The notes beneath the pieces are model-generated. The model worked only from the letters and a program-made list of their open reading frames with translations, searched no databases and was not told where the DNA came from. A DNA stretch of 64,000 nt from positions 153,820 to 217,819 of the forward strand of contig CAJQUW010001731.1 in the NCBI GenBank assembly GCA_907163375.1, given 5' to 3'. Each line of letters begins with the position of its first letter. Position 1 is the first letter of the stretch. The position numbers were made by a program, and so were the translations under genes. This DNA is from Prostheceraeus crozeri. Taxonomy: Eukaryota > Platyhelminthes > Polycladida > Euryleptidae. Positions 8,683-18,426 of the stretch are shown piece by piece.

Positions 8683-9075
8683 TTATATTAACATTGCAGC
8701 AGTTGCTGCAATCCTTCCAAGCGGACTATTGATTACACCATTAATACTGTTTCCAATATCATTTAACATACTTAGAAACCCACCACCACCGCGCTGAATT
8801 AAGTTTCGCCTTTTCTTATCACTACTCCTTGGATTTGAAAACTTTTTTATGCTATTCAAAGAGCCAGCATTCAACAGAGGCTTGTAAATAGGTAGACATT
8901 TGTGTATTGCAAAAGCTAAATCACGAATGAAATCATCACTTGAATTTTGAATCAATTTACACTTCTTCTTATTATCATGTATCCTGTTTAACTTTCGCAA
9001 CGCCTTTTTAAACTGACTTGAAGGTTTGAAGGACCGTTTCGATTGACGAGAAGATGCCTTCCGTTTTACAGACAT
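8683..9075 (-). CDS. Small basic protein with amphipathic glycine-rich C-terminus
   Basis: About 130 residues from MSVKRKASSRQSKRSFKPSS; this ATG is preferred over the upstream one because it lies 36 bases after CTAAGCAAAATT. The first 60 residues are strongly basic. The C-terminus (GGGGFLSMLNDIGNSINGVI, then a hydrophobic end) resembles the amphipathic helix of adenovirus pVI/pX-type membrane-lytic proteins. Possible role in virion DNA binding and membrane disruption; inferred from architecture only. Confidence 0.6.
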   Translation of the reverse strand: MSVKRKASSRQSKRSFKPSSQFKKALRKLNRIHDNKKKCKLIQNSSDDFIRDLAFAIHKCLPIYKPLLNAGSLNSIKKFSNPRSSDKKRRNLIQRGGGGFLSMLNDIGNSINGVINSPLGRIAATAAMLI

Positions 9076-9110
9076 TTTTATTCTAATATGGAAATAGATA
9101 ATACAATTAA

Positions 9111-9122
9111 AATTTTGCTTAG
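9111..9122 (-). promoter_or_regulatory. Candidate late-type promoter motif (CTAAGCAAAATT)
   Basis: Minus-strand CTAAGCAAAATT ends 36 bases before the ATG at 9075, identical in sequence and spacing to the motif of the ATPase gene. Confidence 0.6.
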
Positions 9123-9197
9123 TACTTACATTATACACAAAAGTTTACAAGCATTCACAGAGTTTGTTGCTGGTACGTATAAAATTACATAAAACAC

Positions 9198-9821
9198 TTA
9201 GCAAGTTGTAGAGGGAAACTGATATACACTCACATCTGCTAGAGTCTGATTTGTAGCAGTTATGAGCTGCTCAATGTCTTTCATTAGATGTTTTGAAATA
9301 GGGCAGCACATACAGCAAGGCTTTAAATGGAAAGTCTTTAAAATATTGGCATAGTATGCCCGCAAACTGATCACCTCAGAATGTCCTTGAGCAGCCACAT
9401 TGATGCTTACTGATGGCGGTCCACTGAACAAGTCCAGTTTGCACTTCTCACCCTTCTCGTCATAGTAGCTGGAGGTGATAATGTCATGGAGACATGTGTT
9501 GAGTTTCCGTTGGATACTGCTGCACCAACAGCGAGAGTATTCCGGTACAATCTCCGTTTGAGATAGTGGGCGAAATACTTCATTGAGCCAGAATCTTGCA
9601 ACTCGTGTAAGAGCGTTGTTCACGACTCTCATCAACATTCTCTGCACCACAACGTCCTCTCCGCAGCGGAAATACTTCACTATTTCCTCCATCAGATCCA
9701 CCAAATCCGCTTTATAGCCAGTTATATTCACGGCAGAAAAAAATATATTGCCCGTGAAGAGTTGACTTCGGTAAATTATTGAAATGGGAATGTTGGTAGT
9801 GAACGACATGCTGATTGACAT
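9198..9821 (-). CDS. Polinton accessory protein of unknown function, cysteine-rich end
   Basis: 207 residues, open frame, not recognised. It contains long helical stretches (DLVDLMEEIVKYFRCGEDVV and RMLMRVVNNALTRVARFWLN), a CWCSS motif, and LKPCCMCCPISKHLMKD with four clustered cysteines that could bind metal. Located in the non-structural end of the element beside the RING protein and with the same TATA-type upstream box as its neighbour. Confidence 0.55.
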   Translation of the reverse strand: MSISMSFTTNIPISIIYRSQLFTGNIFFSAVNITGYKADLVDLMEEIVKYFRCGEDVVVQRMLMRVVNNALTRVARFWLNEVFRPLSQTEIVPEYSRCWCSSIQRKLNTCLHDIITSSYYDEKGEKCKLDLFSGPPSVSINVAAQGHSEVISLRAYYANILKTFHLKPCCMCCPISKHLMKDIEQLITATNQTLADVSVYQFPSTTC

Positions 9822-9863
9822 TGTATTAGCCTCAAATTATGCTTGAAATAGAACGGTACAATG

Positions 9864-9877
9864 TCCTCCTTATATAG
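9864..9877 (-). promoter_or_regulatory. TATA-type promoter (TATATAAGGAGGAC)
   Basis: Minus-strand TATATAAGGAGGAC about 43-56 bases upstream of the ATG at 9821, a good TATA-box distance if the leader is 15-25 bases. Matches the box of the 8531-start gene in 13 of 14 positions. Confidence 0.65.
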
Positions 9878-9931
9878 AAAAGTCACACAAAGACACAATA
9901 GTGACCAATCACAGACCTGCATGATGACTCA

Positions 9932-10429
9932 TCATGAACGATATACAGTGACTGTTGAAGATATTTCTTCATCGCAAAGGGGACAAGATGAAGTTTCAAA
10001 GGGTACATAACATGTAGAACACATAACGCTATGAGAACATGGCAAAAAGAGAAGTGATCGTTCCTGTTTAAAACATTTAACGCAGTTCCGTTCACATAAT
10101 AATTTAAATGTCTCTTGTTCTAATTTCCTTCTGAAGTCACTTTTATTGGGAGAACTTTTTATTAAAACACTGTCAGATGTCTCCTTCTTTCCATATCGTT
10201 CCAATTTGATCCTCCTAATTTCACTATCATTGCAGTGTAGCATGGAGAAATCCTCTATCCACCTACGATCCAAATTGTGATTCATAGCATGCTCATCTAG
10301 ATCCATTAGTCGATCAACTAAATCACCAGCGTTGATATTTTCACTGAGATTTGTTACAGTTTCTATGGCTTTGAACGAATATCCAAGGTCTCTTGCGACA
10401 ACCCACGACGTTGGGATACTAGTCATCAT
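9932..10429 (-). CDS. UBA-RING E3 ubiquitin ligase, IAP-like, carried by the Polinton
   Basis: About 165 residues; start set at the tandem ATGs at 10,429/10,426. N-terminus ARDLGYSFKAIETVTN (residues 14-29) looks like a UBA domain. The C-terminus holds a RING of the IAP type: CVKCF, then FLPCSHSVMCSTCYVPF and CPLCDEE, giving the full C-x2-C...C-x-H-x4-C-x2-C...C-x2-C ligand set. UBA plus RING at the end of the protein is the arrangement of BIRC2/3-type inhibitors of apoptosis without BIR domains. Probable role: modifying host ubiquitin signalling or cell death, perhaps captured from the host. Confidence 0.8.
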   Translation of the reverse strand: MMTSIPTSWVVARDLGYSFKAIETVTNLSENINAGDLVDRLMDLDEHAMNHNLDRRWIEDFSMLHCNDSEIRRIKLERYGKKETSDSVLIKSSPNKSDFRRKLEQETFKLLCERNCVKCFKQERSLLFLPCSHSVMCSTCYVPFETSSCPLCDEEISSTVTVYRS

Positions 10430-10455
10430 TATGTATGTTATCAAAAACTATCTCA

Positions 10456-10463
10456 TATTTATA
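10456..10463 (-). promoter_or_regulatory. TATA box (TATAAATA) of the UBA-RING gene
   Basis: Minus-strand TATAAATA, 27-34 bases before the ATG at 10,429. It is the third TATA-type promoter at the non-structural end of the element. Confidence 0.55.
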
Positions 10464-10639
10464 GCATAGTTTGTCTACGTAAAAGGAAAATCAATGTGTC
10501 ATCTTGATTACAATGGTTGCAATAGTCACAATAGTCGCAATTGAGCAAACCCATTCAAAATCAAACAACGGACGTCTATCGGTACGTACCCAAGTGCTCA
10601 GAACCAAACCACACAAGTTCGATCATAGACGTTCCGAAA

Positions 10640-10890
10640 CACAGTGTACCAAACACATGTACCTATCCAGTAAAACAGATCTCATACAAGTTCCTATTGA
10701 TAACACTGAATTATACATGTACCTATCCGTGTGCCTATCGATAACTAAAGTATACATGTACCTATCCATGTACCTATCCATGTACCTATCCATGTTCCTA
10801 TTGATAACACTAAACTTTACATGTACCTATCCATGTACCTATTGATAACACTAAATTTTACATGTACCTATCCATGTACCTATCCGTGGC
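10640..10890 (+). repeat. Minisatellite of CATGTACCTATC units
   Basis: A 12-base unit (CATGTACCTATC with variants) recurs many times. It is arranged in part as a higher-order unit of about 55 bases that includes TGATAACACTAAATTTTA. The repeat lies beyond the last Polinton gene and may be near the element's terminus. Small open frames across it are repeat artefacts. Confidence 0.85.
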
Positions 10891-10899
10891 AAGTAGGGC

Positions 10900-11640
10900 A
10901 CAGTTTTCACTACTGATACCCTTGTGCATCAGAAATTCATAGTAGGTCTCGCATGTGAAGATCCACACAAACACTCCGCAGATGATCATTCTGTAATTTA
11001 TTGTAATTAGACCTATAATGAATTCACAAAATTCGGGCTTCTGTCAATATTCACAGAGTGAAAGTTAAACAATGTTCCCAAACTTGATTTTATTGATTGT
11101 GAAGAGTTCTATTACATTAATATGAATAAAATACTGTGTGTGTTGTCATCAAGACCCTGAAAGAATCAAAATAGCATTCTGGATTCCACTCTTTTTGTGA
11201 TGGTTTCGCTACCTTCTAATTATTTCATTCAGCACTTTCTGCTTCTCGAATTTATTTGTTATCTTTATGAACAAAGAAGGTCAATTATTGATGATAAGAC
11301 AATTAAGCTTATGAAGAATCGTGAGGAAACTAGGCCTGCGCCTGTCAATGTTGCTCATATTCACTAAAATAATGAACTGATGCTCAATCAATCTGGTTGA
11401 GGCAATGTAAAGCCTATCTACTGGAAATATTCTTCCCCCTCAGGGAAGGAAGGTGCATCTCCAGTGCCGCGGATGAGATGAGGCAGTGCAGGGGAACTTC
11501 CCCACTTTCCCTCCTCTCAAATCCAACACTGCAGGTACCTCTTCTGTAGGATATAAACATGAAACATGTTGGAATGTGTGTGAGTATGCGTCTGTGCAAT
11601 AATCAGGCAAATTTTGGCTCTAAGTTGTAAATCAGGTAAA
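10900..11640. other. No gene recognised
   Basis: AT-rich DNA between the minisatellite and the LINE fragment; short frames only, no recognisable repeat ends. Confidence 0.5.
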
Positions 11641-12482
11641 ATTCAGCAAACACCCCCCAATGATGTTTCCTTAGCGACGCCTCTGATTGTTGCACTTTAT
11701 TCGATCCCCAGAAGAAGATCTTTTACAGGAGGAATTTAATCATATTCAGTCGTGGTCATCATCTATTGGACTCAGAATAAATTTTTCTAAGTGTAAAGTG
11801 ATGAACATCATTACTCGCAAAAACGTAAGTGTTCTCCCAATTGAGCTGACAGATGGAGCCGTTATTCAAACCGTATCGCACCTGAAACTTTTGGGAGTTC
11901 ACATATCTGACGATATGAAATGGAACAAGCATGTTAACACCATTGTTGCCTGTGCCTCAAGGAGGTTGTTCATTATTTGGAATTTGAAGAAGTCAGGTTG
12001 TGATGATTTTACTTTAAGGAGAGCGTATTTTGCATTTGTCCGGTCCACTATCTTATATTGCTGCCCGGTGTTTGTTAACGCACCGGAATACCTGCATCGG
12101 AAGATGTCTGGTGTTGAGAAGAGAGTATCTAAAATTATTGGCAAGGATATTTCCCCGGCATTATTTGATGTCGTTGACAAAATGTGTCTGTCCCTTTTTC
12201 GTAAAGTTGTTGGTGATTCTAGTCACCCGCTCAGAGGATTTTTTCTTCCACGGGGTAGGTGCCTACGAAAGACATGCCCACTACGCCCACCGAAGGCAAA
12301 GACTGTCCGTTTAGCCAACTCATTTATACGCTTCGCTAGATAAATTTTTGTGTTTATCTTTGACTTCTTGTGGTTCGTCTACATGTCGCGTAATTTAAAA
12401 CTTGTATTAATTTCAATTGTGTCAATATTGTACGTCTACAGAATCATTGTTGTTGGACAAATAAAGGCTATTATTATTATTA
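11640..12482 (+). mobile_element. 5'-truncated LINE, CR1/L2/Jockey-like, 3' end
   Basis: The 5' boundary is approximate. The 218-residue frame (11687-12343) is the end of a LINE reverse transcriptase and its connection to the C-terminus. HIQSWSSSIGLRINFSKCKV and LKLLGVHISDDMKWNKHV are the classic post-YADD segments, and LYCCPVFVNAP plus EKRVSKIIG follow. The YADD box is missing because the copy is truncated upstream. The 3' end is AATAAAGGC followed by a TATTAT microsatellite tail (12,459-12,482), typical of CR1/L2-type elements. Confidence 0.88.
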
Positions 12483-13021
12483 ATCAAGTGAATAACTCAA
12501 ACATAGAATGCAACAACACAATAACAACAATTACGGATACTGTAACAACGAATACTATTGAACAATCTGTCGGTGGACCCACCACTTTGAATGATCTAAA
12601 AGATTTCTGCAAAGAATTGAAAATTGCTCCAAAAAGAATAAGTGTACATAACTCTGATGGCTCATCTCTTGAGATGAAATTTTGATTTATGATATTAAAG
12701 ATGATTTGTTTTCTGCATGGACTTCTAAATAAAAGGCTAAAAATAAGCAGGTAGACTAAGTTGAATAAAATCATACGATCACAGTCAAATTATTTAGAAG
12801 TCCATCGTTTATGTTATTTCATCTTATCAAGATGAATTGTTCATCTTATAATTGTAGCCTACTCCTGGATATCGTTGCACTGCACATGTTAAAAAATCTA
12901 GGAATCGATGAGTAACGATGTAAATTCATGTAAAAATAGCGATGATATTATTATAGTATTATAATTATATAGATTATTAAATATAGATAATATAAAATTA
13001 TATACTATTATAACATTATAA
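12483..13021 (+). mobile_element. 3' remnant of the Crypton-1 family (same as the palindrome at 22.9-27.6 kb)
   Basis: Starts immediately after the LINE tail and matches 26,853-27,230. It covers the C-terminal 67 codons of the recombinase (to LEMKF), then the ATGGACTTCTAAATAA hairpin and half of the 270-bp foldback that follows. The first half of the recombinase is absent. The junction with the LINE tail is abrupt, so the LINE inserted into, or recombined with, an older copy. Confidence 0.85.
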
Positions 13022-13656
13022 CCTCCTTCTATCACTCAGTAGGACATTAATTATTATGTTATTATTATTATTATTATTAGCTTCAAATTATTATATGCAT
13101 AATCCAAAAATTTGCATTGCGGCAATGGAGACAGTACATTATCACAGTACAGTATGTTCCAATGGGATTTCAATGCTTAATAAGCAGATAATGTCAGGAA
13201 AAATACCTATATGCATAAGAAGCCTAGAGATATAATATCAGACTAGCGGTTTTTTGCGTAAATTACGCAAGTGGTATTGAAATGTCAGGAGGAGCCCGTC
13301 CAAGTTGTTTTTGACATCGTTTAAAGTGTTAACGTTTTGATCTAAGAAATGTGATGACAGTTGATGTAATTTTCTCGACAGGCTAGATGTAATGTCATGT
13401 TGTTGGCTTATTTTTAGTCAGACAATATAATATATGTACAGTAACCCTAGAAATTTGCATTCTAGTTAAAAAAAGAGTATCACGTTTCAACATTTCCTAT
13501 AATTGAATAAGTCATTAATATACATGGCAAATAATCAACGGCTATTGATAACGGATCGTTCATGCACTCGTACAGTTTGCTGGTCGATTTCGAGTATAGT
13601 CCCACTGGAAGTAATAATTTTTATTTTTTTTCGTGAATGTCCATCACCAATATTAT
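13022..13656. other. No gene recognised; AT-rich with TTATTA microsatellite
   Basis: Contains a short (TTA)n run near 13,050-13,078 and an 18-base palindrome TTGCGTAAATTACGCAA near 13,253. No coding signal. Confidence 0.5.
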
Positions 13657-14794
13657 TCAAATCAATCTGGTTGCTATCGACATTTTTTCTGCTCCTTGAA
13701 TTATCAAGGATGCGGTATTTGTTTGGTCTTTTGAAATGCGTTTATAGCTGTTAACGCTTTTTTCACTACGATGACCTGTCATTTTCATTATTATTTTACT
13801 GTCAAGTCCTGCGGCAAACATACGACTTGCCGAACTAGCACGCAAAGAATGAGTGGTATGATATCCACTGTATCCGGCCTTTTTAATTATGTCGCCAACC
13901 ATAGACTCAATTGTGTGCAAGCCTACCGGCTGAATGGAATACCACACATTTCCTCTCGCGTTTACCAATGGCCGAAGGTATAATCGCGAAACCCCTGGAG
14001 GACGATGACTTAAATATTTTTCATATATATGGGGAGGGCTTTTGTCTACATCGTTTCGATTTTCAATCGCTCTTACTTCCTTTATGTCACTATTGATGTC
14101 TTTCAGTACTGTGGTTCTTCGACTTCTTTTCGGTAAAAAACAATACTTTCATTCCATCTTCATTTTTAACTTCAAATTGATCAATTGTTAAAAGTGAATG
14201 TTCGGAGCCACCACGTAAGGAGAAGTTCAGGCCAACAGTAAATAGGATGGTGTTCAGTAGTTTTTGTGGCGTGTCAGAACCCAGTAATCCCATTTGCCAT
14301 AACTTATCTTCTTGATCCTTTGTGGTAATTTCTGCCTGTTTCTTTGGAATATTCATTCCCGCGGCCGCTGATTTCGCCATCATTGAATCAAGGCAGCCTC
14401 TGATGGCTTTGAACTTGCCATCACTCAAATGATGGTAAATGATTATTTTCATTTTTATGATTCATGTTGATGTACTGCTGTAGTTGTAATACCAATTCCT
14501 TCAAAGTTTTTGGCCCTTTTTATCTTTTATTTCGCAAATAAAGCGAGGGATTGCAAAGTTTAACTCTTCAATTGAAAAATCTTCTATTGGTTTCTGAGGT
14601 ATACGAAAGTTTTCATCGGGATTCTCATTCCTTTTTTGTCGCCAAGAATCAAAATGGCGATACGCCCATATTCTTTTGGATTTCGTGTTAAAAGGAATGC
14701 TTCCTAACGACAACTTTTCAATTTCTTCATCTGTTACGAAATTAATATCATCTGCCGGTATATCATCAGCAATCAAACTAGATTTTATGTCCAA
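13657..14794 (-). pseudogene. Crypton-2 tyrosine recombinase (DUF3504/KIAA1958-like), broken
   Basis: Three consecutive minus-strand pieces in different frames form one recombinase of a family distinct from the one at 23.5 kb. N-terminal SAM-like part (SKRIWAYRHFDSWRQKR, 14,794-14,501); middle part with catalytic Arg region FSLRGGSEHSLL (14,452-14,090); C-terminal part with HSLRASSASRMFAAGLD, MTGHRSEKSV and the Tyr in NSYKRI (13,968-13,657). The R, H-x-x-R, H and Y residues are all present. At least two frame changes and poor joining show it is inactive as it stands. Cryptons insert by tyrosine-recombinase chemistry; related DUF3504 domains have been domesticated in animals (ZMYM, QRICH1, KCTD1). 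Confidence 0.82.
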
Positions 14795-15264
14795 ATTAAA
14801 ATCAGTAATCTTCCTGGTATTAATATTAAATCAGTTATTCATCTTGCTTCAGCAGCAAAATGACAACACTATTAAAAGTATGGAAATCTTGAATTTTGAA
14901 ATATTATTTCCATGTTTACCCGCCGAGCAAAAAGTCATCCGGCGGAAGTCCGCTGAATGTCTTTCTGGTGTCCGTTTGCGGTCAGTTGACGGATAGTAAA
15001 CGGTGGACAAATTTTGTCCGCCGAGGACATCACAAGGACATAGGGCGGAAATGAAGGGACAATGAACGGGTAGCCTAAGGCATTAGAACGGACTTCAAAG
15101 GAACAATAGCGGACATTATTTGTCCGCATTAACCCATAAAAGCCCAAACTTAACTCAACGAGCAAAAAACACTGAAAACTTGCATAAATGCTTCTTGTGT
15201 GATATAAAAGACTATGATATACCGAAATTTTAGAATCCGTTAATTTTCGTATCTTCTGGACACA

Positions 15265-15281
15265 TGTTCGTTTTTCGAACA
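15265..15281. repeat. Palindrome TGTTCG-TTTTT-CGAACA, copy 1
   Basis: Seventeen-base near-palindrome followed by TTGGG. Two more copies lie at 16,717-16,733 and 17,069-17,085, bracketing the piggyBac fossil, so they may be its terminal or subterminal motif. Confidence 0.6.
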
Positions 15282-15331
15282 TTGGGTCTTACAGCTATCA
15301 AAAATGCAAAATATTCCAAGTTTACTTTATT

Positions 15332-16450
15332 TCAAGTATATCCAGATTTATATGTTTGAATGTCATTTACGAATGTGATATTCTGCAAAACACTTTTGGT
15401 GAAGTCCTTGATTGCATTTACCGCACTTGTAAGTCGTGTTTTTTTGACAAGCTTTGCATCGAGCTTCAGAGATTTTCTGCAAGGAGTGTCCAATACCATG
15501 AAAGCGAATGTCAGGTAGAACACTGTGAACGGTGGCTGGAATTTCGGAACTGGAAGATGCTTGCATTTGTAAAGGGTCCTCACGACATACCGGCGAAAGT
15601 CAAGTTGCTGCATGGTTCCACCAACTTCACAGTGAATTCGCCACGCAGCACCGACGCATACATTCAGGACATGGGTAAAAAAAACAAACCACCATTCTTC
15701 CCTTTGATGCTCGGACGATAGTCACTAAGGAAGCGGTCGAAAAGATCGACCCCTCCCTTTCTAGAGTTGTATCCGCGAATCATTTGAGGGCAGTCAACTT
15801 GAATGTAAGAAATTTGAATCCGTGAGTACCGCCGCTTTTTGATTGTTGGGGACACTCCCTGGTGATTTGAGGCAACGTAGATCGGTCTGTTGTCATTCCA
15901 TACGGCTATAACGACGTCTCCATCTCCGTCTCCTCTTCATGTCCATAAATCGGTTTCTTGGCATAGGTTTCCTAACAATAGTGGTAGTCACATCTTCATC
16001 TGTATTCCAATATAAGCGCTGATTAGGACGAGTGACGTATCCAGAAAGGAGAAATATTCCGGAAAATCTGTTCATTTCGTCAATTGTAGAAGATGACCGG
16101 TAAAAATTCTTTTGATTCACATGACGGTTGCTTTCTGTAACTAACAGCTGGTTCATTTCCTCAGTGTAGAACATTGAGAAGAGCTCAAAAGGATTCTTCT
16201 TAGTAAGAGTGGGATGGCTATCTAAAATTGCAGTCGGATATTCTTGTGGAATTGGTTGACGAAATGTCTCCGACTTTTTCCAAGAAGGGCGAGCAGTCCG
16301 ACTCTTAGATTTATGCGAGGGTCGATTCTCTTTGAATTCAATGTCTTGTTCATCTTGTTCTGCAGATATATCGGTGTAATCTACCTCAATCGTACCGGGA
16401 ACGTCATGAGGAATGATGTTACGGTCTTCTGTTTCCTCTTCATCAGTCAC
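15332..16450 (-). pseudogene. piggyBac transposase, internally deleted and frame-broken
   Basis: N-terminal part (16,450-15,893): NPFELFSMFYTEEMNQLLV, MNRFSGIFLLSGYVTRPNQ and YWNTDEDV are hallmarks of DDE_Tnp_1_7. The next recognisable piece (about 15,910-15,664) reads VVIAVWNDNRPIYVAS then YNSRKGGVDLFDRFLSDYRP, which lies after the catalytic core. Roughly 250 residues with the first two catalytic aspartates are therefore missing. The C-terminal cysteine-rich domain is intact-looking (RCKACQKNTTYKCGKCNQGL, 15,363-15,566). A defective internally deleted copy. Confidence 0.88.
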
Positions 16451-16716
16451 ATTACGGTATTATCAGGCGGAATTATAACAATGTTGTCTACATCGACAGA
16501 ATCATCATTTTCGATCATTTCCACAGCTTCATCTATAGTGTATAACGTCTTTGTCCTTATGTAGCGTGACATTGATCAGCTGAAAGGCAAAAATATTTTC
16601 TTAAGATATTGTTTCAAAGTTTCACTTGAAATTTACGGGATAATAGTTCTAGTTTCTAACTGTAACTACTGTGGATATTTTTTAGATTTATGATTTCAGA
16701 AATGTCTAAGTCCCAT

Positions 16717-16733
16717 TGTTCGAAAAACGAACA
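16717..16733. repeat. Palindrome TGTTCG-AAAAA-CGAACA, copy 2
   Basis: Same 17-base motif as at 15,265, preceded by CCCAT. Confidence 0.6.
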
Positions 16734-17068
16734 TGCAAAACATAAATGTTCATTACGTATACTAAAACATTATCAACTCTTCTGCAAATGATACAATAAT
16801 AATCTTTTTAGTCTACTGTTGCTATTACTATGATTCATTGCTACCTCTAACTCTAATTACCGACATAAGCTTAGATTATTTGAAGCAAAGGTGACTTACT
16901 GAAAAGTTCGTAACTGTCGACAACTCTTGCAACAGCTGCCATTGTAAGAAGGCGTAGACGAGACAAATGACTGCTGCTACGCGTTAGCACTGTTTATCAA
17001 CTGCCTTGAACGGAGAGTCGAAATGAATCGATCAATGACGTAGTTGAATGCGGTTGATGAAACCCATC

Positions 17069-17085
17069 TGTTCGAAAAACGAACA
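17069..17085. repeat. Palindrome TGTTCG-AAAAA-CGAACA, copy 3
   Basis: Same 17-base motif, preceded by CCCATC and followed by ATGGG, so the symmetric block extends to about 28 bases. Marks the right side of the piggyBac region. Confidence 0.6.
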
Positions 17086-17099
17086 ATGGGCCGTTATCA

Positions 17100-17345
17100 A
17101 TCTGACGGACAGTTGACGGATATGATGAATGCGCGGATTCTGAACGGACTGACCACAGATAACCAACGGACTAATTACGGATTCTGACGGACAAATTATG
17201 GACTCGGACGGACTAAATACGGATTCAAACGGACTAATTATGGACTCTGACGGACTAAATACGGATTCCAACGGACAAGTTTAAGATCGTCGACGGGTAG
17301 CGAACGGACAGATTACTTAGGATAAGCGGGTCCTGTACGAGCTAA
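17100..17345 (+). repeat. ACGGACTAATTACGGATTC tandem/subterminal array
   Basis: About ten imperfect copies of a roughly 20-base unit built from ACGGACTAAWTACGGATTC and ACGGACAAATTATGGACTC. It is read on the minus strand as a false Ser-Pro-rich protein. Similar CGGA words crowd both ends of the 14,919-22,657 element, so these are probably transposase-binding subterminal repeats. Confidence 0.8.
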
Positions 17346-18426
17346 CTACGGATCAGTTACAGATAAATTGCCAATGTTTCACTGATGTTGAACGAATTGG
17401 CTACAAATATCTAGCGCTTCCGGAAATATAGACAGGTAAGTCATATTAAAATCGGCAATTCAATTAAAATACATTAAACAACGTGGTCGTCTCACGAAGC
17501 TATCCCATTTGTTTGTAAAATTTCAGGGAAAACCAACAACTTTACACGAGATATCTGTTGAGCACCAGAGAAATATGTATACCAACAATTAACATTCGTT
17601 AAACAAATAACAAGGGTAAAACAATTGTCAACTGGTCTGGAAAGCTTGTAAACTTGCCAAAATGGGAATATGTCAACATTCATGGCCAATCGCTATGTTA
17701 CTATTAGCCTATTGGCAGTCTTATTGTGGGAAGTTACATGTTTTTCTAAGGCAGCCGTTTTACTAGTAGGTATGAGAAGAAAATCATTTTATTTTCATAC
17801 TAGACGGATTATGCAAATCTTTATTTCATAATTTAAAACAGGATAAATAATTGCATATCCGATTTTAAATGTTAACCTATCAAATGAAGTACAAGCATCA
17901 TCCTACAAATGGCACACGAAAAAACTTACTTATCATTGACCTTCATACCCAAAGCATACTATTGTATGATATCATATAGGCCTAATAGCGTACGTACGAA
18001 TAATACGTTTATTCAACATTGAAACAGTAACTGTCGAATGGCGTTTGAAATGATAAGTCACACAGTAATTTTTCCCTTTTGGCAACGATTACAAACTTCC
18101 CATGCATTACTGTAATGTAATGTGTGAGTGGAAATGATTGAAGTTTCGTACAGAAATACATATGATCAAAACTCATATAAAAAAGAATTACTAGATTGAT
18201 AAATGAACAATGGACGACAAGTTGATGTAAAACGACGAATGTGAGTATATAAAACAATAGAATGTACCTTTATCATAACGTAACCGGTACAAGAAAACAC
18301 TAGCATCACCTCAAGTGAAGCACATCTTGCATAAAATACCGACGGAAAGATTTTAAGAAGTGATCATAGATACTAATTATAGCAATGTGAATGTAATTCG
18401 AATGTCTGTGAGCTACACTTCTTCGT
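17346..18426. other. No gene recognised
   Basis: Interior of the 7.7-kb element; only short unrecognised frames. Confidence 0.45.

Larger units (their letters stand above)
1..10900. mobile_element. Polinton/Maverick (adintovirus-type) element, right-hand part
   Basis: Seen: one rightward pair of genes and a tight leftward cluster that together encode a capsid-forming element: adenain-like protease, double jelly-roll major capsid, penton-like protein, FtsK/HerA-type packaging ATPase and a retroviral-type integrase with a chromodomain. This set defines Polintons/adintoviruses. The protein-primed DNA polymerase is not in the window and should lie left of base 1. The right end is uncertain; the last gene ends near 10,440 and a tandem-repeat zone follows to about 10,890. 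No terminal inverted repeat could be matched because the left end is missing. Most genes are long and open, so the insertion looks fairly young; I see only one or two breaks in this part. Confidence 0.9.

Noticed and set aside
10504-10845. Plus-strand Tyr/Ser-rich repeat proteins
   Set aside because: They are the CATGTACCTATC minisatellite read in frame.
17032-17271. Ser-Pro repeat protein on the minus strand
   Set aside because: A translation of the ACGGACTAAT array, which is explained as subterminal transposon repeats.
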